A program made the position numbers and the translations under genes. From contig CAZGSR010000040.1 in NCBI GenBank assembly GCA_964528645.1, forward strand, positions 1-22,676: a stretch of DNA of 22,676 bases. Reading direction: 5' to 3'. This DNA comes from UBA5734 sp964528645 (GTDB lineage: Bacteria; Bacillota; Clostridia; Saccharofermentanales; UBA5734). The notes below the pieces were generated by a model, which saw only the letters and a program-made list of their open reading frames with translations, was not told the origin of the DNA and ran no database searches. Positions 7,730 to 15,646 of the stretch are shown piece by piece; the stretch's first letter is position 1; each line of letters starts with the position of its first letter.

Positions 7730-8295
7730 TTCTGCTGCTCGACAACTTCGACTCTTTTACGTACAACGTCTACCAGATGGTCGGTGAATTCCATCCCGAC
7801 ATCGAGGTCTACCGCAACAATGTCCTGACCCTCGAGGATATCGAAGCCATGAATCCTTCGCATATCATCCTCTCGCCAGGGCCTGGCTACCCGGCTGACG
7901 CCGGGATCATGCCAGCCGTGATCCGCCACTTTGCTGGTAAAATCCCGCTGCTCGGCATCTGCCTCGGCCACCAGGGCATCGGCGAAGCCTTCGGCGCCCA
8001 GATCGTCCACGCCCCCGTCCCCGTCCACGGCAAGCGCTCGACGGTCGAACTCGACCGCAACTGCCTGATGTTTGCCGATCTGCCCGCGCGGATCGAGGTC
8101 GGCCGCTACCATTCCCTGATGGTCGATCCCGAGACCCTGCCCGACTGCCTCGCAGTCACCGCCACCAGCGAAGACGGCCTGATCATGGCCCTCCAGCACA
8201 AGACCCTGCCCGTTTTCGGCCTGCAGTTCCACCCCGAATCCATCCTCACCGACGAAGGCTCGAACATGCTGCGCGCCTTCGTCGAGAACACGTGA
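7726..8295 (+). CDS. trpG: Anthranilate synthase component II, glutamine amidotransferase TrpG
   Basis: TrpG hydrolyses glutamine and channels ammonia to TrpE. The 189-residue class I amidotransferase shows DNFDSFTYN at the N-terminus, SPGPGYP, the nucleophile Cys79 in LGICLGHQ, and His169/Glu171 in LQFHPES, completing the triad. It overlaps trpE by 4 bp. A role shared with folate synthesis (PabA) is possible, since the two functions cannot be separated by sequence alone. Confidence 0.95.
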   Translation: MILLLDNFDSFTYNVYQMVGEFHPDIEVYRNNVLTLEDIEAMNPSHIILSPGPGYPADAGIMPAVIRHFAGKIPLLGICLGHQGIGEAFGAQIVHAPVPVHGKRSTVELDRNCLMFADLPARIEVGRYHSLMVDPETLPDCLAVTATSEDGLIMALQHKTLPVFGLQFHPESILTDEGSNMLRAFVENT

Positions 8296-8314
8296 TGTCA
8301 GCCGGTCCCGTGCC

Positions 8315-8752
8315 ATGCTGAAAACTACGCTTCTGTTCTCGGGAAAAAGATTATCCAAACCCGCACTCGCCGGTCTGCAGGAGTATAAAAAACGCCTCTC
8401 CCAGAGCTGCCAGCTCGACTGGCTAACGGGCGTTGAGCCTCCGGCTGATAATGACACCAGCGGCTATGAAAGCAGCCAGTCAAGCCAGATCCAGGTCATG
8501 ACCATCATCCTCGACCGCACCGGGCAGTCCTACACCTCCCCCGAATTCGCCAGCCAGATCCAGAACTATATGACCAGCGGCACCAGCCAGCTGATGTTTT
8601 ACGTCGGTGTGCCGAATTTGGGACGGCGTCCCAAATTCGGCACCCTCTCGCTTTCGCCCGTGGCTCTAAGCTCGGACACCGCTGGTCTCCTACTTGCGGA
8701 ACAGATCTACCGTGCGTTCCGGATCCTGGAGGGGAAATCGTATCATAAGTGA
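8315..8752 (+). CDS. RlmH-family (SPOUT methyltransferase) paralogue with altered SAM loop
   Basis: The family is 23S rRNA pseudouridine-1915 N3-methyltransferase (RlmH). The 145-residue protein matches it at the N-terminus (TLLFSGKRLSKPALAGLQEY), in the middle (TIILDRTGQSYTSPEFA, 63-79) and at the C-terminus (AEQIYRAFRILEGKSYHK, 128-145), where the Tyr-His-Lys tail is intact. The SAM-binding segment is not conserved: the usual IGGSNG reads VGVPNLG, and the TFPHQMMR-type segment reads VALSSDTAG. Residues 99-110 are encoded by a 35-bp perfect palindrome. The frame is otherwise open and unbroken. It starts 19 bp after trpG without a clear ribosome-binding site and lies before the operon terminator, so it is probably co-transcribed with trp. 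A canonical-loop paralogue lies at 17726-18172. It could be a partner subunit, a new-function paralogue, or a decaying duplicate. Confidence 0.8.
   Translation: MLKTTLLFSGKRLSKPALAGLQEYKKRLSQSCQLDWLTGVEPPADNDTSGYESSQSSQIQVMTIILDRTGQSYTSPEFASQIQNYMTSGTSQLMFYVGVPNLGRRPKFGTLSLSPVALSSDTAGLLLAEQIYRAFRILEGKSYHK
8609..8643. repeat. 35-bp perfect palindrome inside the RlmH-like gene
   Basis: Arms of 17 bp (GTGCCGAATTTGGGACG and its exact complement) flank a single central base at 8626. The palindrome is translated in frame as part of the SAM-loop region of the RlmH-like protein. It resembles GTGCCAGACTTGG in the 528-946 repeats. Confidence 0.9.
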
Positions 8753-8891
8753 ATCTTGAACTGTAGGATCACGACCCACACGATTACCACCATCCTATTT
8801 GGCTTGATCGAGGTTTCGATCTGCCAATTCAAGGCGACCGTGCTGCTGAAAAAGTCCGTCCCTAATCTACCCAAGACTACCTAACGGATTG

Positions 8892-8924
8892 AAAGCCAGC
8901 GAAAATGCTGGCTTTTTATTTTGG
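8892..8924 (+). terminator. Intrinsic terminator ending the trp operon
   Basis: A perfect 9-bp stem AAAGCCAGC/GCTGGCTTT (8892-8900 with 8907-8915), a 6-nt loop and a T-rich tail through 8924. It lies 140 bp after the RlmH-like gene. No gene is evident in 8753-8891. Confidence 0.85.
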
Positions 8925-9218
8925 AATAAGCAAATCCGATAGCCAGGCGGCTAGCGATAATATTTTTTAATAGCGATCAATTTATAGCAAATTACCCTCT
9001 CAAACAATGTGGCAAATACGTATCCATTGATGAACCCGTCAATTTAGACATAAAAAATGTAATAAATGTTTATTAATTGAAGGAGGCGATGACCCGCTTT
9101 AATTTGTGCTGTTTATTATTGGGTCGGCCAGGTTATCACGACAAGTCGTTCCAAGGACGTGAAATATTGGAACCACTTGCCGTAATCACCTTCTCTCTAG
9201 GTAAAGGGGATTACGAAT
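8925..9218 (+). other. AT-rich leader before the large secreted protein gene
   Basis: This stretch is much richer in A and T than its surroundings. It holds the SigI-like motif (8993-9023), an isolated AAGGAGG at 9080-9086 whose small frame (ending 9316) overlaps the secreted protein in another phase and resembles nothing, and the real AAAGGGGA site at 9203-9210. If transcription starts after 9023, the leader is about 190 nt; I recognise no known riboswitch in it. Confidence 0.5.
8993..9023 (+). promoter_or_regulatory. Putative SigI-type promoter, copy 1
   Basis: TACCCTC (8993-8999) and CAAA (9001-9004), followed after 14 nt by CGTAT (9019-9023). The same three blocks at the same spacing precede sigI at 15576-15606, while the 14-nt spacer is not conserved (2 of 14 bases match). 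This is the pattern expected of a sigma-factor promoter. The -35-like ACCCTC resembles the ACCCCC element described for SigI promoters, although their -10 is usually CGAA. Confidence 0.55.
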
Positions 9219-12200
9219 ATGATCATGAAATGGAAAAGAACCTTAGCGTTCTTACTCACATTGTCCATGCTCCTGGTTGTCAACTGTGGTTTCACTGTTG
9301 TCGAGACCACACGTGATGAGTTGTTTGCCGAGGATCTCAAAGGGTATGAGATCTATTTCCGCGACCGCGAACGTGATGTCGTCAAAGAGATGTTCATTGT
9401 AACAAAAAATCCGGCGACGAAGGTCATGGAACGTAAAGTCATCGGACAAGCATCATTTACCTACAACGAGTCCAAGTTTATGATTTTCGTAGAGCCTGGT
9501 CAAACAGGTTCGCTTACTGAGGTGGCAGAGGATGCAGCGCCCAGGATCATCGATACAACCGTCACCTGGAAGATCCAGGAAATCCGCGCTTTTGTCGGTC
9601 CCGATCCCGTTCCGATGGCGGATGGCCTGCAACCTGCAACAGCATTGTTCCCATTCAAGAAAAATTTCAGTTCACCCATTTCATCCCACCTGATGACACT
9701 CGACCTTTTTGATGATGTCGGCATCACCTGGCTACCGGAAGACGCAGATCGACTGAATCTGAATGTGGTGATTTTCTTCCGGCTCATCGGCACAGATGGC
9801 AAAAAAGTTGTCACCTCAGATGGCTGGATCGGTGATTTGACAGACCCGACTTTTGCAGTTGGTTCAGCCATCAACGGCGCAACCTTCAAGCATGGTCTCA
9901 ATCCCATCGCTCACACCAAGAACGTGTCCAAGATGGAAGAGACTGCAACTGACAAGGCAAAAATCGAAGTTTTGCCTGTCTATGTTCCGGCCCATCGTTC
10001 GGATGGCACGCCGGTCGATTTGACCTATCGTGATGAGAGAGGCACCGTTCAAAGTGTCCGAAGTGAATCAAAACCCCTGGTTGCAGTGTATTCCGAAGAG
10101 ACGCCTTATTCAGAGTTTGAAATCCCGGCGGTTTCCGGCACGGAAATTGTCCAGGAAAGAGCCAAGGATGTCTGGGCTTCAGTCTCCTTTGACGAAGGCG
10201 AAACCTGGAAACGGTTCAATTTGTCTCGCTCTTCCGACCGATCTTCCTTTGAAACTGAACAGGGAGAGGGTGCAGGCGAATTTTACGGGGACACACACAA
10301 GCCAAACATCAAAGTACAGGGTAATCGGATCCTCGTCGCCTGGACCAGCAAGTACGCCCGCGGCGGCCGGCCCACCTATGCCATTGAAGAGGGCGAAGAG
10401 GGGTATGACAAAGACATCTGGGGCGTCGGCGGTCCGCAGCGCTCGCGCTATTATGGCGAGGACGGCTATGACATCGAATTACCCTACAGCGTCGTCTGGG
10501 TTGCCCGCGGCTATGTCAGCCCAGATGGGGAAGTCCACTGGTCCAAAGCCGAACGTCTGACCTCCGGCCGGCGTGATGCCAACCAGATTACAATTGCCAG
10601 CAGTCCCTCTGGTTTTGCCCTGGTCTGGCAGGAAGATCCCGAAGGGCTGATGCCGGGCGAGCAAGCTGGCCCTGGCGAAGGCTGGAGTGGCGCGACCACA
10701 AACCACAAGACAGATATCTGGTATTCGTACATTGAAACGGGCAAATTCGATGCTGAAGACCCTGATTTTGTCCCGAGCAATGAAGATCCCCAATATTTAA
10801 CGAACGAAAATGCCAACGGCGATGGTGAAGGGCGCTTCAAGGCACTGCATCAGATGTCCCTGCCTGTCCGGCTGAGTGACAACGACACGCTCAATACGGA
10901 AAACATGAAGATCCATGAGCTGACGAATTATCCCGATGATGGCGAGGAATTTGAAGAAGCCTATTTCCACCATGACAAGACTGATCCAGAAGCCGATGAT
11001 TATGATCTTTTCTGGCGGATCTATATCAAGGATATCAACGCTTATCTTGATCCGGAAGAGGGTTTGACGTTGACACCAATCGCACCGTTAGCTCCAGAAG
11101 ATCCGTTGGAAATGGCCAGTATTTTGCCATTAGAAGAAGATCTCGAAGCCATCGACGACGATATGCCAGCTGACGTTCCCTTGTCTGAGGAAACGGAAAC
11201 TGAACCGGCAGGAGATCCTGTGGTTGAAGAACCACCGGCAGAAGCTGAGCTCCCAACTGCTCCCACTGAAGAATCAGCTGATACTGAAGAATCAGATGAC
11301 ACACCCACGAGCGAGACTGAGGATGAGCCAGAACCAACCATTCCTCTGGAAGACAGCCAGACAGCAGAGTCCATTGAATCCAGTATCGAGATTGCTGCAA
11401 GTCCAGCATATGAGAGTGCCGAACTGGGGGATCCGGTTGTTCTGAACCTGGACCCGGTCGAAACCGAGCCACCGGTCGAAACCGAGCCGCCGGTCGAAAC
11501 CGAGCCGCCGGTCGAAACCGAGCCGCCGGTCGAAACCGAGCCACCGGCTGAAACCGAGCCGCCAGTCGAAGAAGAAGAGGTAATCTCTGAACCAATCGTT
11601 GAAGAGGCTGATCCCATCGAGGATCCCGCGCTGGCAATGGAACTGATGGAGCCTCTGATCATCGAAACGATCACCATTCATGTGGACACGGATGACGGTG
11701 AAGGAAACGGCGATGCGGATGGGTCTCATGCCTATGGGTATGCTCAAAAAGGATTGCTCTGGAATGATTCCCAGCCATACATCCGATTCTACAAGAAAAT
11801 CAACAATCAGGGCGCAGTCAAATACGTCGCGATCACCCTCGATGGACGCCTGATGGACGGTGACACAGGTGCCTCTCGACCAAACCTGATGATGCAAGGG
11901 CAATGGGCCATTCTTGGCTATGAAGAAACCAAAGGTATCGGTGCTGGCGTACCGTCGGAACACCATGAAGATGAAGACAGTGAAGAAGAACATGACGGTG
12001 AAGGAACCGACAAGTATTACGCTGACCTGGGCAAGAATGTCATCTACCATAGCGCCAATTTCCAATCGCTGGAAAAAGTCAGCGCCGGAACGATCCTCAA
12101 TCCGCCTGAAACAGATGCCAGCGGCCATACGATCTATCTTACTGACGCTGAGGGCAACCTGATCTATGATTACCTGGGTCAAAAAATCCCCGCCTACCAG

Positions 12201-13319
12201 AATGCCCGCCGCCCGCGTTTCCTGGTGCAGTCCAAGGACAACATGGGTGAAAGCAAAACCGTCATGGTCGCCCTGTACAAAATGGGTGAAGATGGCAAGG
12301 GCCGCCCGTCCGATATCATCATGCAGCGCTGGGTTGTGACAGGGGATGGTAATCCCTACCAGATCAAATATCTGGTGAAAAATGATATCCAGAACATCAG
12401 CAGCATCACACCGACCCAAACGGAAACCTATTACAACGACGATGGCGAGCCACGCATCAAGATGTTGCGCTGGAGCCAAAGTCCGGAGAATCTCAATGAC
12501 CACACCAGTGCCTACGACAACGACGACGCCCGCGCCCATCGCGGTTTCCTCCGCGGTGACTTCCTGGCTGTTGCCTATACGTGGACACCCAACTGGACCG
12601 CTTCCCGCAATGGCAACGATAAATATGATTTGTACGTCCGGCGGTCATTTACTGGCGGGCAAACCTGGACAACCGATCCCGCTGGCAATGGCGTGACCCA
12701 CACCAACATTTTCCGCAACTCCACAGATGACGGCGGTGGTTTCTACGCCGAAGTATCCACCTACGGAGCAGGTGCATTTGAACCGGCACAGAACCTTTCC
12801 AAGCTACGCAACAACAAAGAAAGCATCATCGAACCTCGTCTCGTCGGTGTTCCAGGCACGATTGCCGGCGGCCGCTATCCAGAGGACATCCAGAATCCGA
12901 ACGCATTCTGGGTGACCTACGGAACTGAGGAAAATGTCGATACCAACACCAACGACGACTACGACGATGACGAAGGCACAGGTGAACCGCTGGACCTGTA
13001 CTACAGCTACAGCATGAACAAAGGCGAGAGCTACTATACGGAAACAAAGATCATCAACCCGGTTAGCGAGAGTGAATTCGCTGGCCAAGAAGTCGAGGTC
13101 TGGGACTGGCTGGCCAAGGATCGCGGCGATTGGCAACCCGCCCAGGCGGAAGCCCAGATCCGGATGACTCCAGACGGATCGATCTTCTACGCCATCTGGA
13201 ATGAGAGCGGCGTAGATCCGGAAAGCGGTGAGCACAACAGTGATGCCATTTTCCGCCGGATCATGCGCAATCGAGGCGTCATAGAAGTCAGAAACAAACC
13301 TGTTGAAACCGAGCCATGA
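9219..13319 (+). CDS. Large secreted Asp-box protein with Pro/Glu-rich insert
   Basis: The 1366-residue protein begins with a signal peptide (basic MIMKWKR, then a hydrophobic stretch to about residue 25). The VVNC at its end is not a good lipobox. Two sialidase-type Asp-boxes are visible: SFDEGETW (about 323-330) and SFTGGQTW (about 1143-1150). Long Tyr/Trp/Asp-rich segments suggest a beta-propeller. Parts such as AQIRMTPDGSIFYAIWNESG remind me of the family annotated as choice-of-anchor O, recalled from memory only. Residues of about 608-824 form an acidic Pro/Glu-rich linker including six PVETEP-type repeats. The protein ends in KPVETEP with no LPXTG, SLH or hydrophobic tail. The start has AAAGGGGA 8 nt upstream. 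It is likely co-transcribed with the next gene and probably controlled by SigI. The substrate is unknown. Confidence 0.85.
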   Translation: MIMKWKRTLAFLLTLSMLLVVNCGFTVVETTRDELFAEDLKGYEIYFRDRERDVVKEMFIVTKNPATKVMERKVIGQASFTYNESKFMIFVEPGQTGSLTEVAEDAAPRIIDTTVTWKIQEIRAFVGPDPVPMADGLQPATALFPFKKNFSSPISSHLMTLDLFDDVGITWLPEDADRLNLNVVIFFRLIGTDGKKVVTSDGWIGDLTDPTFAVGSAINGATFKHGLNPIAHTKNVSKMEETATDKAKIEVLPVYVPAHRSDGTPVDLTYRDERGTVQSVRSESKPLVAVYSEETPYSEFEIPAVSGTEIVQERAKDVWASVSFDEGETWKRFNLSRSSDRSSFETEQGEGAGEFYGDTHKPNIKVQGNRILVAWTSKYARGGRPTYAIEEGEEGYDKDIWGVGGPQRSRYYGEDGYDIELPYSVVWVARGYVSPDGEVHWSKAERLTSGRRDANQITIASSPSGFALVWQEDPEGLMPGEQAGPGEGWSGATTNHKTDIWYSYIETGKFDAEDPDFVPSNEDPQYLTNENANGDGEGRFKALHQMSLPVRLSDNDTLNTENMKIHELTNYPDDGEEFEEAYFHHDKTDPEADDYDLFWRIYIKDINAYLDPEEGLTLTPIAPLAPEDPLEMASILPLEEDLEAIDDDMPADVPLSEETETEPAGDPVVEEPPAEAELPTAPTEESADTEESDDTPTSETEDEPEPTIPLEDSQTAESIESSIEIAASPAYESAELGDPVVLNLDPVETEPPVETEPPVETEPPVETEPPVETEPPAETEPPVEEEEVISEPIVEEADPIEDPALAMELMEPLIIETITIHVDTDDGEGNGDADGSHAYGYAQKGLLWNDSQPYIRFYKKINNQGAVKYVAITLDGRLMDGDTGASRPNLMMQGQWAILGYEETKGIGAGVPSEHHEDEDSEEEHDGEGTDKYYADLGKNVIYHSANFQSLEKVSAGTILNPPETDASGHTIYLTDAEGNLIYDYLGQKIPAYQNARRPRFLVQSKDNMGESKTVMVALYKMGEDGKGRPSDIIMQRWVVTGDGNPYQIKYLVKNDIQNISSITPTQTETYYNDDGEPRIKMLRWSQSPENLNDHTSAYDNDDARAHRGFLRGDFLAVAYTWTPNWTASRNGNDKYDLYVRRSFTGGQTWTTDPAGNGVTHTNIFRNSTDDGGGFYAEVSTYGAGAFEPAQNLSKLRNNKESIIEPRLVGVPGTIAGGRYPEDIQNPNAFWVTYGTEENVDTNTNDDYDDDEGTGEPLDLYYSYSMNKGESYYTETKIINPVSESEFAGQEVEVWDWLAKDRGDWQPAQAEAQIRMTPDGSIFYAIWNESGVDPESGEHNSDAIFRRIMRNRGVIEVRNKPVETEP
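11454..11561 (+). repeat. Six 18-bp tandem repeats coding PVETEP
   Basis: Units of CCGGTCGAAACCGAGCCG run head to tail in frame at residues 746-781 of the secreted protein. They are nearly identical in DNA, with the sixth reading PAETEP, and so are prone to copy-number change. A seventh, diverged unit (PVEEEE) follows. Confidence 0.95.
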
Positions 13320-13336
13320 TCTAAGAGCCGTCAAAA

Positions 13337-13372
13337 TGGACCCCGACCGAGTCAAATCCCTGTCGGGGTCCA
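13337..13372 (+). repeat. Intercistronic hairpin between the two secreted protein genes
   Basis: TGGACCCCGAC (13337-13347) pairs perfectly with GTCGGGGTCCA (13362-13372) around a 14-nt loop, 18 bp after the upstream stop codon. There is no T-tract, so it is not a typical intrinsic terminator. It could stabilise or partly attenuate the shared transcript. Confidence 0.7.
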
Positions 13373-13421
13373 AGCACCATCCATCACGCACTGTTGCAAC
13401 ATGCAAAGGGGAGACATCTAT

Positions 13422-15380
13422 ATGAAAAAGAAATATAAAATGATCTCAGTTTTGCTATCTATCGTGCTGATGATCTCACTCACCAGCAGCACCGCATTCG
13501 CTAAAAAAATCAAACCAGCACCGGCTATTGATCTGGTAGTCTCTGCAGTCTTTAACGATGTCAACGTCGACGGCTATGCCGGTGTCGGCGATACCATCAC
13601 TTATACTTTCGTCGTCTCGAACATTGGCAATGTCGAGCTGACAGGTGTCGAGGTAACCGGTGACTTAGCCGTTATCTGGAGTGATCCAATCGTAACCACG
13701 CTGGCGGTTGCGGCAACGGACACTGGTAGTGCCACTTATACCTTGACTGCAGAGGATCTGGTCGATGAGACATTTGTGTATAATGCGACGGCCACCGGCA
13801 CAGGCGGGTTAACTGACGTTTCCAAAACTGCTTCTGTAGTGACCCAGCTCGATCTATTGGAATTCGCAGCAATTTCTCTTGCTGTCACTGGAGAATTTGT
13901 CGATGTAATTGCTGATGGTTCCGTTACCGCTGGAGATGCCATCTATTTTGACTTTTCGGTCACTAACACAGGAACGGAAGATTTGACCACCATCGTGTTG
14001 ACCGACAACGAGACGTTCTTTGCTGATCCAGGATTGACGTTGACGATTGCTGATGGGGTGCTGTCGCCTGGTGAAGAGATTACCTATCTGGACGCAATCT
14101 ATTATTTAACCCTGGGCGATATCACAAATAAGTCTGTCACCTATTCCGCAACGGTCACCGCGCTCTATGACGATGGAATTGCATCAAACCAACCGGAAGA
14201 CTCGTCTGTAACAGATAATGATACGTACGTGTATGAAATCAACCTCATCGGCGGTGACGCTGTGCAACTGCTGGATGCGCCCTACAACAATCTATCCACG
14301 CCTGTTGTAATCACAGACGATGTCGAACTGTTCTACACCAAGCAATGGCTGGATGCCGATGCGGATGGTATCTTTGACGGCAGTGAACGAGAACTATTTT
14401 ATGACACTGAAGGCGCTCTGGTTCCATTGCCGGTAACCGCAAGCTTCAACGAAACACATCCCGATGAATATCTGGGCCAAGTGGATCCGCCGGATGACAC
14501 ACCGGAGTATTATACGGAGTACATCATCTATGGCAACGAAACCGATGGATACTATACAGCTGATCTCATCAACAATGTGACCCGGGAGTCCATTCCAGAT
14601 GGTCTTGTCGACACCTCTATTCCGGTTTTGATGACCACATGGCTACATGACAATGGCTTGTGGTACCCCCATGCCTCCGAGTTCACGCCTGAAGCACTGG
14701 CAATCCTCCCCCAAGTCGCCATGCCGGAAACACTACTGGACAACCTGTACTGGGATACAGCAAATGTTCAGACGTACAAAAATGCCTGGCAGGCAGACTG
14801 GAAACGGTCCGATACCCTTGTCAATATCGACTTTGTCGACTGGGGCAATCCACTCGAGACAACTGACCCTCTGGTTGGCTATCGCTTCCCAGTCGAGCTC
14901 TATCTCTACACCAAATTGCCTTCAGATCAGCTGATGACCGCATACAAGATGGCTTGTCTCGACTACCCCAGTTCAGCCGATGAAGTCTACGGCACGAACA
15001 AGACCACGTTCGAAAGCTATTACGCGACCGTTCTGACCAACAAATTCCGGGTCGAGGTATTTGACGGCGATCAGTTCTATGAAATTGGCATTGAGCCCGC
15101 AATCGGCCCCAGCGGGAAGATGAATTTTGCCTCGGCAGGTGGTGGCTGGATTCCGCAAAAACCGGGCACTCACCGCATCTACTTCTATCTCAATGATCCT
15201 TTGATCTCATTGTCCAACGCGATCATCAATAATGATGAACATTATGTCTTTAGCTATGGGTTAATGGCCGAAGGCCTTTCCAGCAAAAAGGAAGGCGTCG
15301 CCTATATCAACGGACAATGGGCAACTTGGATCGACGTGGATGTCAAACTACCGAATAGCAATGGCGGCCGGAAAAAGTAA
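13422..15380 (+). CDS. Secreted DUF11-domain surface protein
   Basis: The 652-residue protein has a clear signal peptide (basic MKKKYK, hydrophobic core, cleavage after TAFA at residue 27). Two domains resembling the DUF11 Ig-like repeat follow: the first has GDTITYTFVVSNIGNVELTG (about 36-145), the second VTAGDAIYFDFSVTNTGTEDL (about 146-265). Residues 311-322, DADADGIFDGSE, match an EF-hand-type calcium loop. The C-terminal half is unrecognised and has no anchor motif; it ends PNSNGGRKK. I start at ATG 13422, 8 nt after AAAGGGGAG, rather than at 13401. Only a hairpin separates it from the preceding gene, so the two are probably one operon. The function is unknown; a cell-surface structural or adhesive role is only inference. 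Confidence 0.88.
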   Translation: MKKKYKMISVLLSIVLMISLTSSTAFAKKIKPAPAIDLVVSAVFNDVNVDGYAGVGDTITYTFVVSNIGNVELTGVEVTGDLAVIWSDPIVTTLAVAATDTGSATYTLTAEDLVDETFVYNATATGTGGLTDVSKTASVVTQLDLLEFAAISLAVTGEFVDVIADGSVTAGDAIYFDFSVTNTGTEDLTTIVLTDNETFFADPGLTLTIADGVLSPGEEITYLDAIYYLTLGDITNKSVTYSATVTALYDDGIASNQPEDSSVTDNDTYVYEINLIGGDAVQLLDAPYNNLSTPVVITDDVELFYTKQWLDADADGIFDGSERELFYDTEGALVPLPVTASFNETHPDEYLGQVDPPDDTPEYYTEYIIYGNETDGYYTADLINNVTRESIPDGLVDTSIPVLMTTWLHDNGLWYPHASEFTPEALAILPQVAMPETLLDNLYWDTANVQTYKNAWQADWKRSDTLVNIDFVDWGNPLETTDPLVGYRFPVELYLYTKLPSDQLMTAYKMACLDYPSSADEVYGTNKTTFESYYATVLTNKFRVEVFDGDQFYEIGIEPAIGPSGKMNFASAGGGWIPQKPGTHRIYFYLNDPLISLSNAIINNDEHYVFSYGLMAEGLSSKKEGVAYINGQWATWIDVDVKLPNSNGGRKK

Positions 15381-15412
15381 ACTCGCATTGAGCTTTATTG
15401 TTTAACCTTATC

Positions 15413-15447
15413 AGAGCGGCTTCTGTTACCAAACAGGAGCCGCTCTT
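15413..15447 (+). terminator. Intrinsic terminator after the DUF11 gene
   Basis: A 15-bp stem (15413-15427 with 15432-15446, AGAGCGGCTTCTGTT and its complement with one G-T pair) and an ACCA loop, followed by TTAATAAT. It separates the secreted-protein operon from sigI. Confidence 0.75.
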
Positions 15448-15575
15448 AATAATATGTAAAAATCAACTCAATATTTGTCACAAAAAACATGATATGATGA
15501 TTTTGTACCGGTTGTTCATATTCAAACCAGGCAATGCCAGATGCATTCAAATATCTCACACAGGCGTATTCTGAA

Positions 15576-15606
15576 TACCCTCCCAAATGCTTGAAATCGT
15601 GCGTAT
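15576..15606 (+). promoter_or_regulatory. Putative SigI-type promoter, copy 2 (autoregulatory)
   Basis: TACCCTC (15576-15582), CAAA (15584-15587) and CGTAT (15602-15606) repeat the blocks and spacing found at 8993-9023. It lies about 40 bp before the sigI start, which would give a short leader. SigI operons in Bacillus and Clostridium are autoregulated, which fits. A weak TTGTCA near 15475 might serve a housekeeping promoter. Confidence 0.55.
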
Positions 15607-15646
15607 ATAGAAGTGAGGGTCTTACTGTTCCGGATGGGGCAAAACA

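Noticed and set aside
8753..8891. Possible gene remnant after the RlmH-like gene
   Set aside because: A short open stretch ends before the terminator but has no start with a ribosome-binding site and matches nothing I know.
9219..9305. Lipoprotein signal (VVNC) at the start of the large secreted protein
   Set aside because: Asn before the Cys does not fit the lipobox pattern, so an ordinary signal peptide is more likely.
9077..9316. Small frame starting after AAGGAGG near 9080
   Set aside because: The spacing to the ATG is only 2 nt, the end overlaps the secreted protein in another phase, and the sequence resembles nothing.
11454..11568. CRISPR-like regular repeats
   Set aside because: The 18-bp units are contiguous with no spacers and code in frame for PVETEP. 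No cas genes are present.
11292..12539. 415-codon open frame on the minus strand inside the large secreted protein gene
   Set aside because: It has no recognisable motif and carries a repeat artefact mirroring the PVETEP units. The plus-strand frame has a signal peptide and a ribosome-binding site.
15474..15503. Housekeeping promoter TTGTCA with a -10 about 17 bp later
   Set aside because: The -10 candidate (TGATTT) is poor. The SigI-like motif closer to the gene is a better explanation.
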